Position numbers and translations under genes: made by a program. From assembly GCF_033115175.1 (NCBI RefSeq), contig NC_084839.1:35077501-35141500 (forward strand): a DNA stretch of 64,000 bases, given 5' to 3'. The stretch's first letter is position 1. The number at the start of each line of letters is the position of its first letter. The notes below the pieces were generated by a model. The model searched no databases. It was given only the letters and a program-made list of their open reading frames with translations, and was not told the DNA's origin. This DNA is from Lepus europaeus (Eukaryota; Chordata; Mammalia; Lagomorpha; Leporidae). This document shows, in pieces, positions 1 to 9,562 of the stretch.

Positions 1-33
1 GCTCAACAAACTATCACAACACCAGCCCCTAAA
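1..33 (-). mobile_element. CSINE, 5' end only (cut by window start)
   Basis: ACACCAGCCCC-type terminus of a minus-strand CSINE; the rest lies outside the window. Confidence 0.6.
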
Positions 34-51
34 AACAGTCTAATGCCAAGA

Positions 52-330
52 CAGGGCGTTGTAGTGCAACAGGTTAAGGTGTCGCTAGCAACACCAGCAT
101 CCCGTATCAGAATGCTGGTTCTTGTCTTGGTTGCTATGCTTCCAATCCAACTTCCTGCTGATGCACCTGAGAAGGCAGTGGATGATGATCCAAGTATTTG
201 GGACCCTGCCATCCACGTGGAAGACCAGAATGTAGTGCCTGGCTCCTGGCCTCAGCCATTTTGGGGGTAAATCAGTGGATGGAAGATCTCTGTGTCTCTC
301 CCTGTTATTCCTTCAAAGAAATAAATCTTT
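52..330 (+). mobile_element. CSINE, old copy
   Basis: Runs from GGGCGTTGTAGTGCAACAGG through TCCAATCCAACTTCCTGC and GGATGGAAGATCTCTG to an AATAAATC tail. Diverged from the young consensus. Confidence 0.85.
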
Positions 331-1201
331 TCTCCCGTGTGGGTGGCAGGGACCCAAGGACTGTGAAACAGCATAAACATTACAGCATAGCATACCCATA
401 CAAGTGCATTCTTGCTATAGGAGCCCAGGAACTCTGGTGATGGGCCTCCTGACACTGAGATAAATTGTCATATATGTATTTAAGAACAGGTTTTTATGTT
501 TTGAAACCTTGTTCAGTCAAAGGAATCATTTTCTTGAGTCCAGATTTCTCAAAAGATGGTACAAACCAACAGAAACACTAGCAGAGTAAGGGCTCTCTGT
601 ACAGGACAGGATGCAGCCATTTCCAAGCCATTAGGCAGCACAATCCAGGGACTCCACAGAGCAAACGGGGTATGGCTCTATTAGGCAGCTGACAGTCATA
701 TGACGTGGAAGCTGCTGGTCCAAAGACTTGACCTTAGGGCCAGGCTGCCTCACTCGGGTTCAACAACTCTTGTGGGTAAGGCGAGACTAAACCTTTTCTG
801 CAGAGGGTTTCCGCACAGAAAAATTTTTTTCAAGTCCTAAGGACCCTGCACTCATGTATTTACCAATTCTAGTATCTTAATAGCTACCCAACAAGTTATT
901 AACATACATGTATCACGAGAAGCAAGAAATATTCGCCATCCTTCCTGCATATTAGCAACTTTTCACTCCTGATGTGCTCACATCACTGAGGTAGGAGAAT
1001 AGTCACTTTTCATATTCATCCCGACTGCAAGATGGAATGACAAAAATACAAATGCACATATTATAAACAATTTCTTACCAAAAAATCACAAACTAGACCA
1101 AAGTATTTTATAGAATTTACTACAAAACACCAAAAACTGCCTACACTTAAGCTCTACACAGAACATTTTTCACATCCTTCCCTTTTTAAGATTTACTTGT
1201 A
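331..1201. other. Intergenic, no gene seen
   Basis: Mostly single-copy looking sequence. A short GTGGGTGGCAGGGACCCAAG at about 338-357 resembles the middle of an old CSINE. No ORF with family resemblance and no RNA gene seen. Confidence 0.5.
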
Positions 1202-1538
1202 GGCCGGCGCCGTGGCTTAATAGGCTAATCCTCCGCCTTGCAGCGCCCGCACACCAGGTTCTAGTCCTGGTTGGGGCGCCGAATTCTATCCCAGTTGCCC
1301 CTCTTCCAGGCCAGCTCTCTGCTATGGCCCAGGAAGGCAGTGGAGGATGGCCCAAGTCCTTGGGCCCTGCACCCGCATGGGAGACCAGGAGAAGCACCTG
1401 GCTCCTGCCTTCGGATCAGCGCGATGCGCCGGCCGCAGCAGCCATTGGAAGGTGAACCAACAGCAAAAAGGAAGACCTTTCTCTCTCTCTCTCTCTCACT
1501 ATCCACTATGCCTGTCAAAAAAAAAAAAAAAAAAAATT
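1202..1538 (+). mobile_element. CSINE, young subfamily, full length
   Basis: Starts GGCCGGCGCCGTGGCT and carries the GCACACCAGGTTCTAGTCC B-box region. Ends CTGCCTGTC plus A(20). The GGCCGGCGCCG start and TGCCTGTC-A tail mark the younger subfamily. Confidence 0.93.
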
Positions 1539-1820
1539 TACTTATATGAAAGGCAAAGTGACAGAGGGAGGCACATGCACACACACGCACACAAATTTCA
1601 TCTGCTAATTCACTCCCCTAGTGCCCACAACACAGCCATGGCAGTGCCAGGCCGAAGCCAGGACCCACGTACTTGAGCCATCATCCACTGCCTTCCCAGG
1701 CACATTCACAGGAAGCTAGATCAGAAGCAGAGCAACTGGGACTTGAAGCAGCACTGATGTGGAATACAGGCTTCCAAGGCAGCAGCTTAACCTACTGCAC
1801 CATAGCACCTGCTCCCCCCA
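1539..1820 (-). mobile_element. CSINE, old
   Basis: Minus-strand tail (TTTACTTATATGAAAGGCAAAG) with a CACACGCACACA insertion, ending CACCATAGCACCTGCTCCCCC. Abuts the young copy in tail-to-tail arrangement. Confidence 0.85.
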
Positions 1821-1944
1821 TACCCTTTCTGGGCAAAATTCTCAAGAGTAGCAGAATTGCCAGTTCACCCAGGTGAGAGGAAACCGTGGCAGAGCTGGGC
1901 ATTAGAACAGCAGCCTGAGGGATTAAAACAATTCACGCATGCAT

Positions 1945-2458
1945 TTAGCAGCAGGAGTTTGGTGCAGGAGCTGAGATGCTGCTTCTAAGACCCACATCCC
2001 ATACCAGTGTGCCTGCGTTTAAATCCTGCCTTACTTTTGACCCATTTCCTGCTAGGTGCACACCCTGGGAGGCAGCAGATGGTGGCTCAAGTGGTTGGGT
2101 CCCTGCCACCCATGTGGGAGGCCTGGATTGAATTCCAGGCTCCAGGCTTCAGACTGGCCCAGCACTGGCTATGGCAGGGTACTTAGGGGGTGAACCAGAG
2201 GATGGAAAATCTTTCTCTGCCTTTCAAGAATGGAGTTGTGCTGTAGTGGGTAAAGCCACCACCTATAATGCCAGCATCCCACACAGGCACCGGTTTGTGT
2301 ACTGGCTGCTCCTCTTCTGATCCAACTTCCTGCTAATGACCTAAGAAAAGCAGCAGAAGATGACCCAAGTGTCTGGACCCCTACCACCTACATGGGAGAC
2401 CCAGAAGAAGCTCTTGCTCTCCCTTTCAAGATAAACAAAAAATCTTTTTTAAAAAAAG
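1945..2458 (+). mobile_element. Two tandem CSINEs
   Basis: One old copy (about 1945-2227, ends GCCTTTCAAGAA) directly followed by a second (2228-2458, starts TGGAGTTGTGCTGTAGTGG, ends in A-rich tail). The second has a shortened 3' half: the GAAGAAGCTC segment jumps to CCCTTTCAAG. Confidence 0.82.
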
Positions 2459-2835
2459 TGCAAATTTTTTACTAAGAAAAAATTAACCCGTCCATTAACA
2501 TTTAAGTATTAAGTTGCAGTAAGTCAGAGGCAATGAGGAAATAGAATAATGTCGGATTCTTACCATCACAACGTCTTGGGGCTGCATACCCAGAGAGAAA
2601 TAGCCAATCGTGTTATAAATATAAGAATCTCACTACAGGAGTTCAAGTATATTGAGAGCAAGGGAACCCAACCCAGATTTTTTAACACAAGAAAATTTTC
2701 CACATTGGGGGAAAAACATGTATTTTACCACAGCTACAAAAAACTCGGCTGAGACTTCATTTTTCAATACAAGATTGGTAAAGATCAACAAATTTGATAG
2801 CCTGCCATGAAGACAACAGTAGAGGGAAACAGGGA
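2459..2835. other. Intergenic, no gene seen
   Basis: AT-rich sequence without recognisable repeats or coding signal. Confidence 0.4.
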
Positions 2836-3065
2836 CTCCTCTACATTACCACCAGGGCAAACTAACAATACCTAACAAAAACACAGATGCACCTATCCTC
2901 TGACCTAGCAATTCAACTTCTAGGGACTATCCTAGACAAGCACCGTCACCTGTGTGACGATAGTTGCAAAAGGTTATCCACTGCAACACTACAAGAGCAG
3001 TGTTGCCTCCATCAACAGGCAACTGGTTAAATTCCTGTTACTCCTTATTGCCTCAAGGCATGCAA
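2836..3065 (+). mobile_element. L1 (old) 3' ORF2 fragment
   Basis: Resembles the late L1 ORF2 stretch: CTATCCTCTGACCTAGCAAT, then CAACTTCTAGGGACTATCCT, then ATCAACAGGCAACTGGTTAAA. Heavily mutated. Confidence 0.65.
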
Positions 3066-3077
3066 TACAACTCACAA

Positions 3078-3643
3078 CTCAGAGGTGCAGGAACAGCCAA
3101 GTCCAAGACCCAAATCCCACAAAACCAATCCTGAAAATGGCACAGAAACTGTGCGTGTGTCTAAATCATAGAAGATGAATTTGTAAAGGGGGTGGACCAC
3201 AAGGCTCCTGAAGAACATACATCTTGCCAAGTAGCATGAGAAGAGCATGAAAATGATGCAGGACAACAGTGCCAAGGCTGAGAGCATGTGCCACGGTTAT
3301 TAAGGCCCTTGCAAAGTCCAAGGTTAAGCCCATGATCCTAAAGGTTGTCACCACAAGCTCAATCAACTTGTCCACAACACCCACCCTAAGACTACCAAGT
3401 GTGCTCATGCCCACAATGTTAAGGGTTTCAGGCTGTCCCGGCCAAAGGCCAGAGCCAAGGCTCAGCCCAAGCACCAGGCTGCCACTCCAACTTGAGCTGG
3501 AGTTCCAGTTCCTACTCAGGATCCCAAAGGTGCCCGGGTCCCCATGAGGGCCCCCACTGAAGCCAGGACTGGTGTATCATCTGCATGGGACTGGCGTCCT
3601 CCTGTGTGTCTGCACAAATAAAAAGGAGGCAGGACCTACTTTA
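3078..3643 (+). pseudogene. RPL29P: RPL29 processed pseudogene
   Basis: Intronless, decayed copy of ribosomal protein L29 mRNA. It can be followed from the end of the 5' UTR (CAGGTGCAG-like, 3084-3090), through the lost start codon and GCCAAGTCCAAGA, to AAGGGGGTGGACC (3186-3199). The alanine/lysine-rich body continues (GCCAAGGCTGAGAG; CGGCCAAAGGCCAGAGCCAAG), then a 3' UTR with CATCTGCATGGG and AATAAA (3617-3622). Frameshifts, stops and the missing ATG make it non-coding. It follows a decayed L1 fragment and is followed by a 5'-truncated CSINE. Confidence 0.92.
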
Positions 3644-3654
3644 AAACACAAGGG

Positions 3655-3845
3655 GCTCGCATGGGAGACCAGGAGGAAGCACCTGGCTCCTGCTACGGAT
3701 CGGCACAGTGTGCCGGCCGCAGTGCACCGGCCGTAGCAGCCATTTTGGGGGGTGAACCAATGGAAAAGGAAGACCTCTCTCTTTGTCTCTCTCTCTCACT
3801 AACTCTGCCTGTCAAAAAAATAAATAAAAATAAAAGATAAATAAA
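3655..3845 (+). mobile_element. CSINE, young subfamily, 5'-truncated
   Basis: Begins inside the element (GCATGGGAGACCAGGAGGAA) and includes a duplicated GTGCCGGCCGCAGTGCACCGG block. Ends CTGCCTGTC plus A-rich (AAAT) tail. Confidence 0.9.
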
Positions 3846-3859
3846 TAAATAAAAAAACA

Positions 3860-4140
3860 AGGGGCGTGCTAGGCTGCCACCTGCAATGCCGGCAGTCCCA
3901 GCCGCTCCACTGCTGATCCAGCTCCCTGCTAACGCGCCAGGGGAAGAAGAGGGCATTAGTACTTGGGTCCCTACCATCCATGAGGGAGACTAGAATGGAA
4001 CTGCAGGCTCCTAGCTTCAGCCTGGCCCAGCCCATCTGGGGAGTAAACCAGCAGGCGGAAGCTATCTTTTCTTCTCTCTGTAACTCTGCCTCTCAAACAA
4101 ATCTTTAAAAACAAAACAAAACAAAACAAAACAAAACACA
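3860..4140 (+). mobile_element. CSINE, old, 5' end eroded
   Basis: GGGGCGTGCTAGGCTGCCACC to CTCAAACAAATCTTTAAAA followed by an (AAAAC)n tail. The CATCCC...B-box part is partly deleted. Confidence 0.82.
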
Positions 4141-4164
4141 CAACCAAAAAAAGCCCCTTCAGGA

Positions 4165-5230
4165 GAAAAAATAACCAGACTGAAAAAATGGGACAAGACC
4201 CTTAACAGCCCCCTAACCAAAGATGGCAAATCAGCATATGAAAAGATGCTCCACATCACATTAACAGGGAAGTGCAAATTAAAACACACAACTATACACC
4301 TGTTCGAATGGCCAAAATCCAGAACACTGACAACACTGAATGCTAATGAGAATGTGGAGCAACCGCAACTCTCACTCAATGCTGATGAGCATGCAAATTA
4401 CACAGCCCATTGGAAGACAGTCAGGAGTAAACATATTCTCATCAGACAATCCGGACACTGTGACCCTTGGTATTTAATTCAAAGGAGTTGGAAACATCCA
4501 CACAAAAGCCTGCATACTACTTTATGCACTAACTGCAAACACTTGGAAGCAAGCAGCACATCCTTCGGCAGGCATATAAATGCATAAACCGCCGTAGTTG
4601 CCAACAGAAGATTATTCGGTACTAAAAAGAAACAGGCTTGGGGACAGCACTGTGGTACTGCAAGTTCCAATGCTGGCATCCCCTATCAGAGTGCCAGTGC
4701 AAGTCCCAGATGCTCCACTTCTCATCCAGCTTCCTGCTAACGTGCCTGAGAAAGCAGCAGCAGATGGTCCAAGTTCTTGGGTCCCTGCCACTCCTGTGTG
4801 AGACCAGGATGGAGTTTCTGCTCCTGATTTCTGCCTGGTCCAGACCTGGCTGTTCTAGCCATTTGGAGAGTGAACCAGCACATGGAAGATCTCTCTCTGC
4901 CCCTCTCTGTTGTTCTGCCTTTCAAGAAATTTAAAAAGGGGGGCTTAATAGCCACAAAAAAGGGAGACTTACATGCCTATTATTAGGTAAAAGAAGTCAA
5001 TCTAAAAAGGCAATATCCTCGGAACCAAGTACAGTATACGACAACCTAGAAAATGCAAACAGTGGAGACAGTAATCAGGAGTGGCTGCCAGGAGCTGGGC
5101 AGGAGGATGAACAGGCCGAGCACAAGAGGATTCTTTCAACAGCAAAACTACTCTGTATGATCCTACAATGGTGGATATATGTCACTATACATTTGTCTGA
5201 ACTAACTTCAAAAAGTACAATTCAGAACTT
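4165..5230 (+). mobile_element. L1M 3' end (ORF2 end and 3' UTR), split by a CSINE
   Basis: Sense L1 sequence: AAAAAATGGGACAAGACC, TATGAAAAGATGCTCCACAT, CACACAAAAGCCTGCATACT, then TACTAAAAAGAAACAGGCTT up to 4635. It resumes at 4946 with GACTTACATGCCTATTATTA, CTACTCTGTATGATCCTACA and ACATTTGTCTGAACT. Reading across the CSINE at 4636-4940 is continuous, so the L1 is older. All frames are broken. Confidence 0.85.
4636..4940 (+). mobile_element. CSINE inserted in L1M
   Basis: GGGGACAGCACTGTGG start, GTGAACCAGCACATGGAAGA and GCCTTTCAAGAAATTTAAAA end. Confidence 0.88.
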
Positions 5231-5500
5231 GAGCCCTTCAGTGTTTAGAGTCCTGGCTCCTCCACTTCCAATCCTGCTCCCAGCTAATGGCCTGGGGAAA
5301 GCAGTGGAAGATGGCCCAAGTGTTCTGGTGCCAGTCACCCACTTGAGAGACATGGATGAAGCTCCTGCCTCCTGACTTCAGCCTGGCCTAATGCTGGCCA
5401 CTGTGGCTATCTGGGGAGTGAATGAGCGTATTGAAGATCTGTCTCTTCCTTTAATTCTGGCTTTCAAAAATAAATCAATCTTTTTAAAAAGTAAGCCCTA
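5231..5500 (+). mobile_element. CSINE, 5'-truncated, old
   Basis: Starts in the B-box/TCCTGGCTCCTCCACTTCC region; ends TTTCAAAAATAAATCAATC. Confidence 0.82.
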
Positions 5501-5504
5501 TAGG

Positions 5505-5805
5505 GCCTGCGCTGTAGCACAGCAGGTTAAAGCCCTGGCCTGAAGCACCGGCAACCCATATGGGTGCTGGTTCGAGTCCCGGCTGCTCCTCTTCTGATCC
5601 AGCTCTCTGCTATAGCCTGGGAAAGCAGAAGATAGCCCAAGTCCTTGGGCCCCTGCACCCGCGTGGGAGACCCAGAAGAAGCCCCTGGCTTCTGGCTTCG
5701 GATCAGTGCAGCTCCGGCCATTGCGGCCATCTGGGGAGTGAACCAGCGGATTAAAGACCTCTCTAACTCTTTAAAATAAATAAAAATAAATCTTAAAAAA
5801 AGAAA
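5505..5805 (+). mobile_element. CSINE, full length
   Basis: GGGCCTGCGCTGTAGCACAG start, intact B box GGTTCGAGTCC (5570-5580), AAATAAATAAAAATAAATC tail. Confidence 0.92.
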
Positions 5806-5950
5806 ATGAGCCCTAAACTATGTGAACTATGAATTTTAAGTGAATTTAACAAGTGCAATGCACATGTGGAAACGGGATATATGGGAAATCTCTGTACTTT
5901 TTCAATCTTACCATGCTGCTTTAGTCTTAAAAATTTTTTTTATACTTACA

Positions 5951-6311
5951 GGGGTTGGGGCTGGTGCTGTGGCGCAGCGAGTTAACGCCCTGGCCTGAAG
6001 TGCCGGCATCCCATTTGGGCGTTGGTTCTAGTCCTGGCTGCTCCTCTTCCAATCCAGCTCTCTGCTATGGCCTGGGAAAGCAGAAGATGGCCCAAGACCT
6101 TGGGCCCCTGCACCCACGTAGGAGGCCTGGAAGAAGCTCCTGGATCCTGGCTTCCAATCGGCGCAGCTCCGACCGTTGCGGCCATCTGGGAAGTGAACCA
6201 TCAGACTGAAGACCTTTCTCTCTCTCTGCCTCTCCTCTCTCTGTGTAACTCTGAGTAACTCTGACTTTCAAAACAAATAAATAAATCTTAAAAAAAAAAA
6301 AAAAAAAAAAC
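5951..6311 (+). mobile_element. CSINE, full length
   Basis: Clear GGGGCTGGTGCTGTGGCGCA head and A(20) tail. Flanked by ACTTACAGGGGTT before (5944-5956) and after (6310-6322): a target-site duplication. Confidence 0.93.
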
Positions 6312-6322
6312 TTACAGGGGTT

Positions 6323-7079
6323 AAAAATGGGGCCTAAGGCAGACTAACTGGTAATGGTCACCTCCTGGAATAGAACCAGGCAGCTCAATCAGGAACAGGA
6401 AGACTTCTCACTACATACACCAGCTAAAATACCACACTACATACCCAGCTAAAAATGAAATAAAATGGAAAAATAGGCTGGGCCAGTGGGAAAAGCGCTA
6501 AGTTTGAGCAGTGGCCTGGAAGGCTTACCATACTCCAGCAATCTTTTTCTCAGCCTGAAAAATAGGGATTTGACTGCTGCAGACATAGAAAAAATTATTT
6601 ACCCCAGGCTTTAACATAAACTGCTTATGAGCGCCATTTTCCATAATTTAAGAGTTCTGACTTTAACAGCTTTAAACTCACACACCATGAACCCAGTTAT
6701 ATTCATTTCTTTTGTTCCTCATTCTCACCACCTTCAAAGTACTCCAGGCCAGGCCTAGTGATTCTTTCACCTCTGCTTCCCAGCTATGAGGGATACCTTT
6801 TCTAAGTTACCCAGCTGCCATCCTTCACTATGAGTAGTCTTAACCAGACTGATCAGTTTCATCACTTCCAGTCCCTATTTAACTTAGAATTATGAAATAT
6901 ATACATTGTTTTTGCAAGATGTAGCTCTCTCGAAAACTCAGGCTGACTTCAACAAAGACTACACAAAGATGGGAATCACAATCTTACCCTGCTATTCTTC
7001 AAATCTTAATACCCCTTCCTCAAGAAGACACGGCAAGATACACACTTTCACTTGATAGTTAATGTAGTTCTCCACATGA
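6323..7079. other. Intergenic, no gene seen
   Basis: No convincing ORF or repeat family. About 6475-6540 (GGCTGGGCCAGTGGGAAAAG) may be the head of a decayed CSINE. Confidence 0.4.
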
Positions 7080-7280
7080 GCAGTTCAGTGTCCTGGCTGC
7101 TCCACTTCCAACACAGCTCCCTGCTAATATAGTGTTTGGGAAAGCAGAAGATGGGCTCTGCTATCCACGTGAGACACAGGTAGTTCTAGGTTCCTGGCTT
7201 CGGCCTGGCCCAGCCCCAGCTGTTGTGATCATTTTGGGAGTGAACCAACTCCCTCTGTAAATCTTTCAAATAAATCTTGG
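7080..7280 (+). mobile_element. CSINE, 5'-truncated, old
   Basis: From CAGTGTCCTGGCTGCTCCAC to TCAAATAAATCTTGG. Confidence 0.8.
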
Positions 7281-7456
7281 ATATACATTTATTCCTCTGC
7301 TTAAGAGGACCAAAATAGGACCCTCACTAAAGCACTCAGTGTGCCTTTTCCAGTGCTGGACTGGACTAACACTTTTCTAGCCATTACTTAGCAGTCCCAT
7401 TCAGGATAAGAGGAGGGGGGAGGGTCAGTGTTCACTGTAATTTTAAGATGTATATT

Positions 7457-7716
7457 GTCAGGCCAGTATTGCAGTGAGTTAAGCTGCCACTTGCAAAGCC
7501 AGATCAAATGAGCACCAGCCTGAGTCCCGTCCCAGCTGCTGTTTCTGATCTGGCTCCCTGCTAAAGCACCTGGGGAAGCGGCAGACAATAGCCCAAGTAC
7601 ATGGACCCTTGCTATCCATGTGCCAGACCCAGATGGGAGTTCCAGACTCCTGATTTCAGAAAGGCACAGAAACTGTTGCTATCATTTGGGGATCCTTCTC
7701 TCCCTAACCCTGTTTT
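7457..7716 (+). mobile_element. CSINE, old
   Basis: GGCCAGTATTGCAGTGAGTT head. The 3' tail is interrupted by the minus-strand young CSINE that follows. Confidence 0.75.
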
Positions 7717-7938
7717 CTTTTTTGACAGGCAGAGTGGACAGAGAGAGAAAGGTCTTCCTTTTTCCCATTGGTTCATCCACACAATGGTCACCGCGGCCGG
7801 TGTACTGCGATGATCTAAAGCCAGGAGCCAGGTGCTTTTCCTGCTCTCCCGGGCCACAGCAGAGAGCTGGACTGGAAGAGGAGCAACCGGGACAGAATCC
7901 GGTGGAGGATTAGCCTATTGAGCCGCAGCGCCGGCCAA
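7717..7938 (-). mobile_element. CSINE, young subfamily, internally deleted
   Basis: GACAGGCAGAGTGGACAG (tail side) to GAGCCGCAGCGCCGGCC (head). Shorter than full length: the middle GTGCAGGGCCCAAGCACTTG block is missing. Confidence 0.88.
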
Positions 7939-9310
7939 CACTGCTTTTCAATTAGATAAATCTTTAAAACTAAAAAGCTATGTACTGCTAAACAAATTAG
8001 AGTTGCATGTGAATGTAAAGGATGTTGGCCCAGACAGCCAGTATTCGCTTTCCTCACAAGGCTAACAAACTTGTTTCTTAATAATTTGACTCCACCCCTC
8101 CCCTCCATACCTTTTATCCCTTCGTAATAATTTCTAGGATTTGGCTAAGAGCTCACACTTCCAAACACTGAGTTATCAGGATTGTTTATTCAATCTCTGT
8201 AGGTTTATTGTTGGGTAAACTTATCTTTATGTAATACAGGAACAAGTAAAGCTAACCAAATGCCAATTATACACAGCTTTATACCAACCATATTATTTCA
8301 GCCAATTGTCAAATTTTCAAAAACAAAGAATCCAAGTAACTTCCAACATACTAATGGGTCACTCGGACCACCAGTGAGTTTGAGGAAGATCACTACGCTC
8401 ACATGGCAATACCATCAAATGGTTTTGCTGCAAAGCCATACCTATGTTACCTGTGTTACTTTCACACCAGTAGAGACCAAAAATCTCTCCAAACTATTAC
8501 CACCCTGCTGTACTTAGGACATTTAAAGTCTAAATATAAAGAACCTACTGGCTTTAACATTCTACACCTACCAGATACTACCCTAAAAACTATAGGAAGT
8601 GTTATGTGAAATTTACAAAATTCCTCGAGTCCCATTAACATTTCTGATTGACATCTTTAATAACTTCACCAGCCTGGCAAAATAGGTTGTTGTTGGTTGG
8701 GAACTGCAAAACCTCACTTGGAAATTAACAGGCCTTTGCTCACAATAGGCAATCTGTTTAAAGAAACATGGGAGGGTTTCTGTGCTGGCAAATTTTGCAA
8801 AGCTGGTTTACATGAAGATGTTTAGCCCCAAATTCAGACAATTCTTCAAACATGCATTTTTGGTATAAAATTAATGTTTAAAACAAAAAAGTAGACATTA
8901 TACCCCACCTGCATCTAAAAACCTTTTACTATATTGAACAACCTCTAGAAGAAATGTTTTGTCTCTATTTCTTATACATTACTTTGAGCTCTGCTCAGTT
9001 CCTGTTACACTCATTTATAAGCAAATCAATGGCCCCTCTAGCTCATCAGATCTTTAGGGTGGACAGATTATTTAGGGAATTGTCAAAATGCATTCATGCC
9101 ACTACAGAGGGCTCAATATCATCCTACCCAAAGCTTTAAGGATAAAATAGAATTTTCAAAGTCCCTTTAAGACCCTCCCCAAAATGTTATATGTAAAAAA
9201 AAAAAAGTTCAAGGACTCAACCAACACCACTGAACTTCGAATGCAGATCTGTACGAATATGATTAACCACTATCAGTCTAGACTTCCAATGTTTAAACCA
9301 AATTGAACAC
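7939..9310. other. Single-copy sequence downstream of SRSF7
   Basis: AT-rich, no SINE, no coding or RNA gene recognised. It is the 3' flank of SRSF7 and part of a repeat-poor zone. Confidence 0.5.
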
Positions 9311-9317
9311 AGATCAA

Positions 9318-9562
9318 AAATCTAGTTAGAAACATTTTATTTAAATGTGCCAAATAAAAACCCACATTTTCAGACCATAGGATGTTAATACATTCAACAA
9401 AAATGTATATTATCTTACTGCTGTGAATTTACAGAGTAATAATCCAGATCCATTTTGATTAGATGGTTGAAATAGCCTTCCTAGGTTACACTTTACAGAC
9501 ATCACAAATCCCTTATAATAATGTAAACAAAATAGCTTTTCCCTAAAGGGTGAACTCGAACT
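9318..9562 (-). promoter_or_regulatory. SRSF7: SRSF7 3' UTR with poly(A) signal
   Basis: Sequence after the TGA (9565-9563) contains AATAAA on the minus strand at 9341-9336, followed by ATGTTTCTAACTAG. This gives a short 3' UTR of about 240 nt that resembles the human one as I remember it. The cleavage position (about 9318) is an estimate from the usual 10-25 nt spacing. Longer alternative 3' ends cannot be excluded. Confidence 0.8.

Noticed and set aside
1-1201. Possible 3' end of GALM, the neighbour on the other side in human
   Set aside because: No coding or clear 3' UTR resemblance could be recognised.
1202-1260. CSINE heads considered as tRNA genes because of A- and B-box-like motifs
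   Set aside because: The promoter boxes are those of a tRNA-derived SINE; no cloverleaf with paired acceptor stem can be drawn.
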